Shown here piece after piece: positions 11,101 through 22,281 of a stretch of 64,000 nt of DNA (its first letter is position 1; each line of letters starts with the position of its first letter). Made by a program: the position numbers and the translations under genes. Below the pieces are notes generated by a model. The model saw only the letters and a list, made by a program, of their open reading frames with translations, was not told the origin of the DNA and made no database searches. The stretch comes from Rhizaria sp. SCN 62-66 (Eukaryota; Rhizaria, unplaced). The stretch spans positions 1-64,000 of the forward strand of contig MEDY01000171.1 in NCBI GenBank assembly GCA_001724265.1, in the 5' to 3' direction.

Positions 11101-14100
11101 CGGCGTCACACTCGCGGCCACAGCGGCCAGCGACGGCAGCGGCAGTGCAGGCACGGGCTCAGCGGGCGCGGAGAAGACGTCTCTGAAGGCGCCGGGCAAC
11201 AGGTCTGCCACAGACACGCGTGATGCGCGCAGTGGGCGCTCGCACGAAGCAGGCGCCACACTGTCGAACGAGTCGCCAGCAAGCGTACTACGTGCGCCCA
11301 CGGGCGTCTTAGGAGGCAAACCAACGACGCGTGCTGCGGCGGGGGGCGCAGGCGCTGCAAACAAGCTCGGGCGCGCCCCACCGCTGGCGGTCACGGCAGC
11401 GTTGGCAGCAGCACTGGGCGTGCGCGGGCCGCGTGGCGTAACGCAGGAAGCGACAAACGAGTGCGCGTTTGTCATGTCGCCACCAGCGGATGGCGGCGGC
11501 GGCGAGAGCATACCGCGCGGCGTTGCGGCAGCAACAGCAGGCGTGGCGTTGGCACCAAATGTAAACACGGTGTTTTGGCGGCGACCAGCGCCTGTGCCCT
11601 CACTGCTGGCGTCGCTGCCCGCGCTCGAGGTTGACTCGGGGGGCGGCAGGCGCGTTGAGGACAGCGGGACGTGCACCATGCCAGCGCTCGCGGCGGCAGC
11701 AGCGCCAGCAGCCGCGGCAACGTTGCCAGCGCACACAAAGGAAGGCGTCGCGGCGGCGGCCTGCGCTGCGTGCAGGAAGGTGGCAAGAGCGACGTCAGTC
11801 GAAGAGGTAGAGCGCTTGTGGCGTGAAGTCGCGTTTTCAGCGGGCACACCAAGGCTGCGTGTCGAATGCGGACCCGTAGCGGCAGTTTCTGTGGTGGGAC
11901 CAGCGTGACTAAAGACGTGCGAGGTATCCAAGTCAACACGCAGTGCGGCGCGTCCACTGCCCGCGTCATCGCTCCCACAGCTGTCCCCCTCGCCTTCGCC
12001 ATTGTCGCTCGCGTGCGCGCAGCCGACAAGGTCGAGCTTGCGCGCAACGTTCTTGCGCGAGGCCGCAGCGGCCGCCTCGGCAGCCGAGGGCAGAGTCGAC
12101 ACCGACGACGCACTGGGCGACGCAAAGCAGCTGCCAGCGGCGGGCGCGGCGCCGTCAGCGTGCGAGATGAGCGTCGCGCGCGACGCCGCGGGCCGCAGCA
12201 GACGCTGGTGGCCGCCGCTCATGGGCGGCGATGAGGCGCCCAGCGCGCCCGCCGTTTGAGGCGCGTGCGATGGCGTCTGCGGGAGCCGGCCAGGAGACGC
12301 AAAGGCCGGCGAGAACGGGTTTGCAACAGGACTACCGCCCGCGCCAACCGCCAGCGCCATGCGCGCGGGCGTGCCGACAGGCCGCGTCGAGGGGCTCTTG
12401 AGCGGGCTGCCGAGTTTGCTGGGGCTGCCCATCGCGCCAGCAGCAGCAGAGGCGACAATTTGGGCGGGTGTAGCACGCTCAGGCGAGGTCATGAGCAGAA
12501 GCTTGCGCTTACCGGGGCTCGAAAGCACCATGACACTCTGCGCAGCTGCAACACCAGCTGCCGCGCGCGTTGGGCTGCCAAGAGCGCCGGCCGCAGAGGC
12601 CGCGTTTGCGCTAGCAGCGGCGGTGGCAGCAGCAGCCGCGGTGGGTGCGAGCTGGCGCAGTGCGTTGATGGACATCGTTGACCACTTGGGGGCGTCGTCG
12701 CGCGCACCCACGGACCCGCAGCCGACGCCAACACTGCCGCCGCCGCCAAGCAGCACCATGGGGCCCGCGTGCGCGGCGTCGCTCGCAAGCTGGAACACCG
12801 CGGCAACATCACTCGCTGCGCGCGTACTTGCGCTGGCGCTGGCGCTAGCGCATGCGGCGGCCGCTGCGGCGCTGGCGGGCGTGGCGGCGGCGGTGCGGCG
12901 CTGCTGTTCGCGGATGGCGTCCGTGAGGCCTAGCGAGGCAGTGCGGGGCAGCGCGCCGGGCACCGCGTCGCTGCCCGCAGCAGCGGCCGCAACAATGGCG
13001 CTGGCGTTGGCGATGATGGCCTTATTATCATTGTCGATCGTGGTCTGCAACAGCGGTGCAAGTGTCGACAGCGAGCCCGCGAGCCGCGCATAGTGATGCT
13101 GGTGCGCTAAAAGCATTGACAGCCGCGGCGTCAGGATGCGCGGCGTCGCAGGCGTCGGCGCAGTGGCGGCGGAGGCCGAGGACGGCGTGCACGGCAGCCC
13201 GATCTGGCGTGCCTCCGCCTCGGCTTCGGCAACGGCCGCAGCCAAAGACATCTCAATACCAGTCAAGGTCGATTTCTGTGAAGCAAAGAGAAAAGAAATA
13301 GGAACGGCAAGGTGAGTTTTGGCTTTAAGTTAGTCGGAGAAGAATTGATGTTAAGCTTGTGAATTATCAACGTACAAATGTTTCAGCAAGGCGCATAAGT
13401 GCTTGCGCCTGCAGTTGCAGACGTTCAAAGCACGTGACGTCGCCGCCGACGGCGTCCTGGAGCACCGCTGACACGGGCGCCGGCGCCGGCGCCGCGCGCG
13501 GAGCTGCCGTGCCCGCCGCAGGCGCTGCGGGCTCGGCATGCGTGTGGCCGTGGTGCGCAACGACGCTAAGGCGCGTGTTTTGCGGGAAGTTAAGCCGCTT
13601 GACCGAGCGCGCTGCCTTGCCCACAGAGCCCAGCGCATTGTCGGCAACCGACGCAGCCGTGTGGCAATCATCGGAGTCAACAAGTCCAGCTGCCGTGGTG
13701 GAGGCGGAGGCAATCGAGTGGCGCACGGGCGTCAGCGAGGCGCGGGACGGCGCCAGAGACAGCTTCTTGGCGGGCGTCTTGCCTCCCGCCGCAGCAGCGG
13801 CGGCAGACGCAGCGCTCGTGGGCGCGGCGCTCGACGCAGCGGCTGCTGTGGGTCCGTTGATAAAGCACCACTTGCCTTTGCTCGCGCTGCCAGGCGCTGC
13901 CGCCGCGCCCGAAAGCACGGAGCGGCGCGTGCGGGCCGCGGGTGAGGCAAAGCCCCCCGTGGGCGCGTGCGCGGCCGCATTGGCATGCGCGTCGGCCACG
14001 GAGTCGGACGTGTGCAGAGTCAGGCGCGCGCTCTTGGAGCCTGCGAGACTGGGCGCGCGCGTGAGGCGTCGCGGCGCGCGGCTGCCGGAGCCCGGCGTGG

Positions 14101-14908
14101 GCAGGGGAGCGGTGCGCGCAAAGCCCTGCAACGCGGCGGTCGCGATCGCAGCGGTGGCCGTTGAGGCGGTGGCGGCGGAGGACTCGACAGCTGTAGGGGC
14201 CGAGGCGGCGCTGTCGGCCGAGGCGAAGACCGCCGAGTCGTCGTCCTGCGCGGCCGCGGAAGAGGTGAGCGCGGGAGTATGCAGCGGAGTAAGTGCCGGC
14301 ATGCGTGCGGCGGACATCATGGGCGAACAGGCGGGCGAGAGAGCGGCGTCCGCTTCCGCATCGGTCGCGGTGGCGGCAGCGGTTGCGGAGCCTTGCTGCG
14401 ACTGCAGCGAGTCTGTCGAGGAGGTGTGGGCCAGCGCACGCTCTGAGTCGGCGGCGGGCGCAGTGCCGGGCAGCGGCGGGAGCGCAATCTGACCGGATGC
14501 GGTAAGTCCGGCGCCGTCGTCATCGTCGTAGTCCTCAACGTCATCGGCATCATTGTCGACAGCTTTGTTGGCGTCGGCGTGTCCATCGGTGTCAGGTAGG
14601 ATATCGATGCTGTGAAGCGCAGACTCATCGTCGTCGCTGCCAGCGCTAGCAAAAGCAAAACGCAAACCGGGGTTGCGGGTGGCCTGCGTGGCGCGGCCCA
14701 TGTTCTGGGGCGTCGCGGTAACGTTCTTGCCGCTGCGGGCACGCGTGCTGAGTGGGGAGCGGATCTGGGCCGGAGACGACGGCGTCGCGTTCAGACGGAG
14801 GTGCAGCAGCGGCGAGCCCATATCTGAAACATGGGCTGTGTGTTTTGTTGTAGCCGGTGAAGTCGCTAGGCATAGAGAGTTCTCCATGCCGAGATCGACT
14901 TGACTCAT
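8109..14908 (-). CDS. 2165-aa disordered protein with C-terminal PH-like domain
   Basis: Three exons: 13376-14908, 9003-13275, 8109-8800; TGA stop. The introns are 13276-13375 (starts GTACGT, ends CACAG) and 8801-9002 (starts GTACGA, ends CTCAG). Both junctions preserve frame, joining AETF to KSTLTG and GKQ to ERKDA. The start ATG at 14906-14908 gives MSQVDLGMENSL. Most of the protein is Ala/Ser/Pro-rich and disordered, with many SP/TP sites and acidic patches. An acidic region encoded at about 9620-10410 contains a repeated module beginning VVRGEI. The last exon has the length and ending of a pleckstrin-homology-like fold: beta-strand-like segments, then VVFDTELECKVWATGLSAVL, where a Trp sits in the final helix as in PH domains. 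The gene ends in an acidic tail. PH domains bind phosphoinositides or proteins. The family is not recognised and the function is unknown. Confidence 0.82.
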
Positions 14909-15640
14909 TCTGAGTGGCAGTTGTCTTGGACTCGAGTGTGAGGAGGGGATTCTTTCTGTCGAGATTCTGACCTATAAACCAAGCGCAATAGAATAAAGTT
15001 TTCAAAAATGAGTATTAAATAAATATTAAAATCAGGACCCATCAATAAATATCTTATTCACGATGAGATTACGACACACAAAAGGATGAAACATCGTGCG
15101 CCTGCGTCGCTTCTCCCAACGGCTAGTGGACCTGAACCTGCCTGGTGACCATATGGTGACCGCAACGGACACCTCTTCTATCTCGGTTATATTCTTGTGT
15201 CGACAGAACCGTAGTCAAGATAAATTGCAATGATATCAAGACCTGCACATATAAAGTGATTTATAATATATTTTTATTCAAGTTATTTTTCCAAAGCTCG
15301 ACATTTTCCAGAGCCAATCATGAAAGTGTTGAAAGATGGCGATACTATTTTTAGAACAAAGTTTGAACAGCTAAGCAATGTCTCTGAGGTCCTCTTATTA
15401 AAATAGTCATCAACTTGTATAATGAAAGGTGCAGACGCGCACAAGAAGTATAAATGCATAAAAACTATGTATTGTTGCATATGTCAAACATATGTCACGT
15501 AATATCCGCCCTTGAAACACACGCGTCGAGCGTGACACACTGGCCACACTCGCGTTCACCCAAACGGCTGGAGTAACTGAGCAGCTGCTCACCTCAACGC
15601 ACCGCGTCGCACCGCGTCGCGTCGCGTCGCGTCGTGCTGC
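14909..15640. other. Intergenic, upstream of PH gene and downstream of PGAP3
   Basis: About 730 bp of AT-rich DNA holding the presumed promoter of the PH-domain gene and the 3' UTR of PGAP3. Apart from the GC-rich pentamer run at its right edge I see no gene or RNA signature. Confidence 0.5.
15596..15635. repeat. GC-rich pentamer tandem repeat (CGCGT-like)
   Basis: Repeated units of CACCGCGTCG and then CGTCG/CGCGT directly follow the PGAP3 stop codon on its strand, that is, in its 3' UTR. It contrasts with the AT-rich surroundings. It is probably a simple-sequence expansion. Confidence 0.7.
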
Positions 15641-16905
15641 TCACAGCAGCTTGTACACGGAGCGGTCCGCCATGAACTTGGCGTCGTCGAGCGCGAAGGA
15701 CCAGAGCAGGTACGTAGACACGGGCGTGGCGGCGTGCCACACGGCGTGCGCATCGAGCAGCCCCCATAGCGGCGGGAAGTCGAACACCTCGAACGCGGCA
15801 AAGACCAGGATAATCAGATTCGCGAGCGCAACCTTCCAGGCGTAGGTGACGCGCCCGCCGCGCTGGCGCAGCGCCCACGCCCACCACAGCGCCACGTAGG
15901 CCAGCCCCAGCGCGACGGACACGGTCATGTTGTACCCGTAGTCGAAGTGCACGAAGTGCAGGTAGCCGCAGTGGTAGCACAGGAACAGCGCACCCGCGGT
16001 GCCCAGCGCGGCCCACGCGCGCCGGTCGCGCAGCTCAAAGACGCGCACGAGCGCGATGAGCAGCATGACGCAGATGGAGATCGTGGCGCAAAAGTAGTCG
16101 AGCCGCTCCGTCAGCACCGTGTCACGCGCGTGGAACGCCGTGGACCACACCCACGTGTTCATCGCGCTCACTGCGTAGCCCACCCACAGCGGCTTCATGA
16201 AGTACGAGTCGGGCGCCTGCGCGCGCCACGTCAGCAATGCCTGTGCGAACGGCACAGCGTTGGCCACGGAGAAGAGCGTTGAGAAGAGCTCCTGCATGCC
16301 GAGCACGCGCGTAAACGGCCACTTGCCGTAGTACTTGACGGTCGGCAAGCCGCGTGACGCGCGCGCGAGCACGTCCGCGTGCATCGTCGTGTATTGACCT
16401 GCGTCAGAACGTATCCAACAAATCGGGAAGAGATGCGATGAGAGACAATAAGAGCCACATTACATACAGCACAGGCACGAGACAAGAAAGCGTAAGGATG
16501 CAAAGAGAAGAGCAAAAGCGGCGGTGAACACATATGACGAGATATGGAGCTGATAACATGGAGAGTATGAGTGTAGCGCGCATGGTGATCAACGAGGAGC
16601 AACGTACAGTTTTCCTCGCAGGTCCAGCGGAAGAAGGCAAGATCCCACGTGCGCCAGGCCTGAAGCCCCGCAAGCTGCTCCTTGAGTTCGACAAGCGTTA
16701 GTCCCGCCGCAGGAGTCTCGCTCCCGTTCTCGACGGCGGCGATGTGACTCTCGAGCCGCGTCGCGCGCGTGCAACTCTGGCGGCATGACATGAGCGCGCT
16801 ATAGTACGCCATGCTCTGGTCACCCTCAGAAGCGCTGACTGGCAATAAAAGCAGCGACAACGCAAACAAAATCGCAACAGTGACAATTCTGATGACGCCG
16901 CGCAT
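15641..16905 (-). CDS. PGAP3: PGAP3/Per1-like GPI-anchor remodelling protein
   Basis: Two exons, 16608-16905 and 15641-16398, with intron 16399-16607 (starts GTACGT, ends GCAG); 351 aa, TGA stop. The ATG at 16903-16905 opens a clear signal peptide (MRGVIRIVTVAILFALSLLL). A Cys-containing luminal segment follows (CRQSC ... WTCEENCQYTT), restored only when the exons are joined. Multiple membrane segments then carry the Per1 signature strings YYGKWPF, STAFHARDTVLTERLDYFCA, FDYGYN and DFPPLWGLLDAHAVWH. Family knowledge: PGAP3/Per1 proteins are ER/Golgi members of the CREST hydrolase superfamily that remove an acyl chain from GPI lipids. Conserved His and Asp residues are visible in these motifs. 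Length is close to the human protein (about 320 aa). The organism therefore makes lipid-remodelled GPI-anchored proteins. Confidence 0.94.
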
Positions 16906-17371
16906 CTTGACAGTCTGATTTAACAGTGTGACAATCTCCGAAAAGTAAACCTGGACCACGACGAAAGCAAAGGAGTTCGATGAGTTTAGATACAACAGAT
17001 TCTCTGTGGTAAGCGTTTTAAGTGATACTTGAATTTAAAATTTATGCTGTAAAGTGGTGCTTGCTTTCGATACAATGCGTGGATTTCGTATCAACGGACT
17101 CCTGATGGCAGGGCTTTGATGTTGAGTCAGCCTTCTAGATTGACCACGAGCAAAGGATCTTTGCATTGTGTGCTTAACAGATTCCAACAGGATTGTACAG
17201 CGTATACATCGACGGTACACAGTTTAACAAAAAGAGAGGAGTGTATTAGGTATTAAACACGTTGATAAAGACTATTGTAACAATATGATTGGAGTATATA
17301 GATTTCATGCCTGCCAAGCAGACTTAAGGATAATAAGTTTGTGCTTTTGAGAGTAACACTTTGCCATTGAC
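16906..17371. other. Intergenic, PGAP3 5' flank and GNPTAB 3' flank
   Basis: AT-rich, 466 bp. Short open frames on the minus strand lack the GC-rich codon pattern of real genes here and have no recognisable product. I see no supported feature. Confidence 0.5.
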
Positions 17372-20300
17372 TCAGGACTGACTGGTTCGGTTCTCGAATA
17401 ACGCGGGAACGCGCATGAAGGAGTCCATCGCCCTCGCAAATACAATAGGAACGGACTCGTCGACGTTCTCGCCCAGCTGGTCGTTAAGACAGACGTACGT
17501 ATGCCGGTCCGCGCCGAGGAAGTACTCGCGCACCTGCGTCAGCGTCGACCGCCAGCCCTGCGGCCCGCGGTAGTTGAGCCCGGTGAAGAGGACGTCGTTC
17601 TCGCCCTGCCGCGTTCGGTACAGCGGGCGCGTCTCCAGGTGCGTTTGCTCCAGCAGCGCCATCGCTACCGGCCACGCTGTGAACTCATCCAGCGTCATCC
17701 GTACATCAGCAGTGCTCTTACCAGAGTCAGTGGGCTCGGCGTCAGTGTTGGCGCCAGTGTCGGCGCCGGTGTCGGTGCGGGCGTCGGTGTTGAGGCGCCA
17801 GGGCTGAGCGCGCAGCAGCGCAGCGCAGTCGTCTGCGCACAGCACGGCCACTGCGGCGCCGTCGGGCAGCACCGCGGTCGCCGCCGCGCGCAGAGTGCGC
17901 ACGCGCAGCGGGTCCCCGGCCAGTGCGGCCGCCGCGGCGGCGTCAGCGAGCAGCGCACCCGTGCGTGGCGGGACCGAGAACGCGGGCGAAGTGATCTGGC
18001 GCACTGCGGCCGCCGCGGTAGCGTTCACGTTCACGGGGTCTAGTTCGCCGTCGTCATCCTCGTGCAACGCTGTCGTCGTCATGGTCGTGGTCGTCGCCTT
18101 CCTCGCCGCCGCAGTGCGGGCGGCCGCCAGACGCTGCTTCGGGGAGCTCGCTGTCGCTGTCGCCGTCGCTGTCGCCGTCGCGGTCGCCGACTCAGCACCA
18201 GCAGATGAGGTCGCAGCCGTCGTTGTTGTCGCTGTTGCTGCAGTTTTGAGCGGCTGCGTGCGGGCAACGCGGTCCACGGTCAGCGGGACTGCGAAAGGGT
18301 GGCGCACAGTGCCGCGTAGACGGTGCGTTTCACGCGGCGGCGGCGGCGCGGGCGCGGCGACGAGCGCGGCCAGCAGCACCCGCACCTCGAGCTCCGAGTC
18401 TAGCGTTCCACTGCAGTCCAGGTCCGCGTCCGAGAAAAAGGCCTCAGCGAGCGTGACCGTGCTTGCGTGGCGAGCGAGCGCCTGGAACGACTGCAGCAGC
18501 GTCGTGTGCTGGATGTCGACGGACCGGCGGAACGGCGTCGCCTCGACGGTCGCATACTCCTCGGGCAGCAGCGCGTGCGCGTGCGCGATGACGTGGCGGC
18601 TCGACAGCACCTGCGCGTGCGCCGGGTCCAGCTCCAGCGCGCTGCCCGTCGCCTTAACCGCCAGCGCGTGCGCGCGCATCTTGTACTCCGGGTACGGCGC
18701 GCGGTTCGGGTCCTTAGGCTGCAGCGGAAACTTGAAGTCGCCGCGCACGCGCCGCGCCCACGCCTGCCGCAGCACGGGCGCCTGCGCGCGCGCCGCGAAC
18801 GCCTCGGCCCCGCTCGCCGCGGCCCAGCGTTCGAACTGCAGCGGCTCCACCTCGTGTGCGCGGCCCGCCAAGTCGTCCGGCGCGCGCGCGTAGCCGTGGT
18901 CGAAGTCGTGCCGGAAGCCCACGGGCCGCTGCCAGAAGGACTCGGCGAAGAAGCTCCGCAGCGCGCCCGCTAAGTGCTTGCGGAACGCCGCGCCGGGTAC
19001 CGCCGCCGCACGGGAGAGTGACGGAAGCGCGGCAAGCGGCGCATAGGAGAGTGAGAGCGCGAGCGCCGTGCACGCGCGCGCTGCGACGCATGCGCTGGGC
19101 GCGGCCACGGCGGCGGGCACGAACGCGATGCGGTCGCGCTGCGCGCTAGCGATGTCGTCGGCCGCGGCGTCCAGCTCGCCCGCTGACACCGCTAGCGCTT
19201 CGGGCGGCGCGGCGAGACGGCGCAGCGCGGCGTGCGCGGCGCGGGCGAGGAGCGACTCCGCCAGCGCCTGCTTTGCCTGCAGCCGCGCATGGCGCGAGAC
19301 TTGCTCCTCGGCGGGGAGCTGCGAGAGGCGCAGCGCACAGTCGCCGCCGTCGAAGGCGCAGGCGGGCACGTCGCACGCGTGGTCGCACACGCCGTCGCCG
19401 CGCCAGACAGTGAAGCACCCGGGCGCGCATGATAGCGCGGCTTCGGCGCCCCGGGGCGCGGGCTCCTCCGCAGGCGTGGAATCCTCCGCAGAGTTCGCGG
19501 CGGCGTTATTTGCGGCTGTGTTGTTTGCGGCTGCAGGCGGGTGCTGCCAGTCGGGCGCGGCGACAAGGACGCGCGCAAGGACGACGAGCGGTGCGGACGC
19601 CGCGGGGGAAACGGCAGCTGGCGAGTCAACCGCTGCGGCCGCAGCGAGATAGTCCTCCGTGGACAGAAAGGGCGCAAAAACGCCCGGAAGCGTCCTGTCC
19701 GCGTCAAACGCGGCGTACGAAAGCTGGGCAACGTGCGCGGCGTTGGTGGCGAAGGTACCCAGGAACGAGAAGAGCGCGGCGTAGGCCGTGGCTTCGGTGG
19801 GCGCGGCGACATAGTTGCGCTCGCAGTCGCCCAAGTCGAAGTCGCACATCTCGTTCATACAGCGCTGGTCGCACACGCCGTCGCCGAGCATGGTGAAGAG
19901 ACAGCCCGGCGAGCAGGGGTGCGGCGGCAGCGGAACGTACATCTGCGTCACGCCCAACGCGTGCTCCACCAGCGCCCGCTGCGGCAACATCTTGGCCATG
20001 AACAGGTCGTCGTTGGAGTAAAACAGGTAGTCGGCGAGCCCCGGCACGCGCTGCAGCGTCGTCTCAATCGCGTTGGAAGAGAACGTCGGCAGACTGCTGT
20101 TGCGCACGAACACCGTCGCGTGGGGCGCCACAGTCACCTTGGCGGGCGCGGCGTCCCAGTTCGCCACTGCGGCAAGGGCCGTGGCGGGCGAGGGCGCGGC
20201 CGAGGCGGGCAGCCACGCGGGGACTTGATCGAAAGTGAGCAGAAACGCGTGGCGCACCCACGGGTTGTACTGGTACGCGGACCGCAGCGCGTATTTGATC

Positions 20301-21400
20301 TCGTTCATCGACCGGAACCGGTCCTTTTTCACACCCGCGCGGCTCAGCGGCGCGGACGGTTTGCTCGGCGGCGGCGGAACATACTCGCCACTGTCATCAT
20401 TGCCGTCATCTGCCTCGCTGTCACCCTTGCTGCTGCTGTCGATGTTAGAGTTAGAGACAGAAGTGTCCGCAAGTGGGCCGTCACTCCTGTCCACACCGAG
20501 CACCGCTGCTAGCGCCTCGTCAGCGTCAGCCACCGCTAACACAGCAGCCTGTGCCGTAAAGCTGCCCGTGGCATTCGCAGAGGCAGCAGCAGCAGCAGCA
20601 GCGGCGGCATCGTCGATGAGCTGTTTCTTGCGCTGAGCCATGGCAGCCAGCAGCACGGGGTCGGAACCGTTGACCCACGTGTACACCATGTCCACGCGTT
20701 CCACGCACTCATGCAGCGGGTAGCGCGCGCCGCGCCAGCTCTCCCACGCCGTCTCGTCCGACACGCCCGCGCCGTCGGCAGCGACGCGCGCGGTGGCGCA
20801 GAACTTGCACACGGGCTGCTGCAGCTACTGGCCGAGAGTGTGCAGGTACGGCGTGCGGCGGTTGCGCGCGTCAAAAAAGCGCCCTGCTGGGAAGGCAGAG
20901 TGCGTGTCGTAGGCGTGCTCGCGCTGCAGCGGCGGGTGCGCGGCCATGAAGGCCGGCGGCGCGCGGTAGAGACCGGGGGTGTTCTCGAGCAGCGAGCCCT
21001 CGGACGCGAGGCCGGTCCAGAAGCCCGCCGCGCGCGCGAGCGCCGAGGACAAGGCGTACGACAACACCGCGGCAGACTCCGATGCAAGCCACTCCGCGGG
21101 CGTGGTGCGCGGTGCTGCGACGAAAGGGGTGTGCGACAAGCGGAATGACATCGATTTGACAGGCTCGACGGATGGTTGGGCTCTGGGGTCGCCGCCTGTG
21201 AGGTTGAGCCACGTGGCGTACGCAAGCAGAGAAAGGCTAAGAATGGCGAGAGTGAAGACCGTTCGGCGGGTGACGCGGTTGCGGTCTCTGCTCGACACAT
21301 AGGCGACAGGGTCTGGGTCGGTGAGCGGGGAGCGGGGCGAGGACGGAGCAGTCGGCACGGCGATGGGCTAGTACTGCGACCTTCCTCGGAAGCTCCTCAT
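17372..21400 (-). CDS. GNPTAB: GlcNAc-1-phosphotransferase alpha/beta (Stealth family), with two in-frame TAGs
   Basis: A single frame of 1342 codons from the ATG at 21398-21400 to a TGA at 17372-17374, interrupted by TAG at 21368-21370 (codon 11) and 20825-20827 (codon 192). Read as sense codons, these give a complete protein. A type II membrane anchor lies at about residues 47-65 (TVFTLAILSLSLLAYATWL). Stealth CR1 follows (VDMVYTWVNGSDP, about 236-248), then CR2 (FRSMNEIKYALRS to LPTFSSNAIE and FYSNDDLFMAK, about 359-470). Two LNR/Notch modules follow (GDGVCDQRCMNEMCDFDLGD, about 496-526; a second about 658-688). An EF-hand-like DADLDCSGTLDSE and a C-terminal Stealth block with YVCLNDQLGENVDES complete it. 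The family phosphorylates mannose on lysosomal hydrolases in the Golgi. The C-terminal membrane segment of animal GNPTAB is absent. Without UAG decoding no ATG precedes the anchor. Confidence 0.88.
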
Positions 21401-22281
21401 GTCGTTCTGAGAGGATCAAACCAATATTGGTCCAATAAAAAGTTCACTACTCCAAGTGGTTGTCGGACTAACAAATATGGATCGCACAGTAATCGGAAAA
21501 ATGGTGTAATGAGCAATGTGAAACGCAACGCCATCGACTGTCCAAGCAGGCATCCTTCAAATGAAGCTAATAAGACTTATCAAACGAATCGAACAGTAAA
21601 TTTTCAAAAGCACTTTTAAAACAAGTAGCTTCACCCCATTGTCCTTTAATATATCACGTTGACGATCCGTCTGGTTCAGAATCGGCTCAGTTTAAATGTG
21701 AGCTCGGAACAGAGCGACGCCCCTGCGAGACAGTTAGGAGACAGTGATGACGACCGGAGCTTAAGTCTTTTCAAGATAGATTCACGTATATCCCACACAG
21801 TGGCGCAACAATTCGCAGATATCGTTGATAAAATAAACACCTGTGTATATGCTTTGTGTTCTACTCAGTGGGGCACATTTAGTAAGAGATAATGCGGCGT
21901 GGAGTACGAACAGTGACGATGCGTTTGTGTGTCACTCAAACGCAAGTTAAGTTTGATGTCGGTGCATGACGCAGATTAAAGAAAAAGTAAACAGAGGTTC
22001 ATTAATAAAAGAGAGAGAGATATATATATACGATATTTTTTTGATAAGACTAGTTCAAATCCATCACGAACAAATCGCGACAGACGGTTTTTGAGTTATA
22101 CACATGAGAGTTACACACCGATCCTTGAAACAAACAGAAAAGAACAGGTGCGTGCGTCCACCACCACTTTCACATTGTACGGCCGCATCACGCCAAAGCA
22201 CAGTACTACACACATACAGTCGTGCTACACCAATCACAGAGCCCCCCACAGAACAATGGCAGTCAAAGCAGACCGGCCCGT
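21401..22281. other. Intergenic, GNPTAB 5' flank
   Basis: 880 bp of AT-rich DNA between two minus-strand genes, with a short (AG)n then (AT)n run at about 22011-22030. A plus-strand open frame at about 21650-21892 has no ATG and no recognised product. I see no supported gene. Confidence 0.5.

Noticed and set aside
21650-21892. Plus-strand open frame with fairly normal amino-acid mix in the GNPTAB upstream region
   Set aside because: No ATG, no convincing acceptor, AT-rich codons unlike genes here, no recognised product.
22049-22060. B-box-like GTTCAAATCC, as in tRNA genes
   Set aside because: No cloverleaf stems or A-box can be drawn around it.
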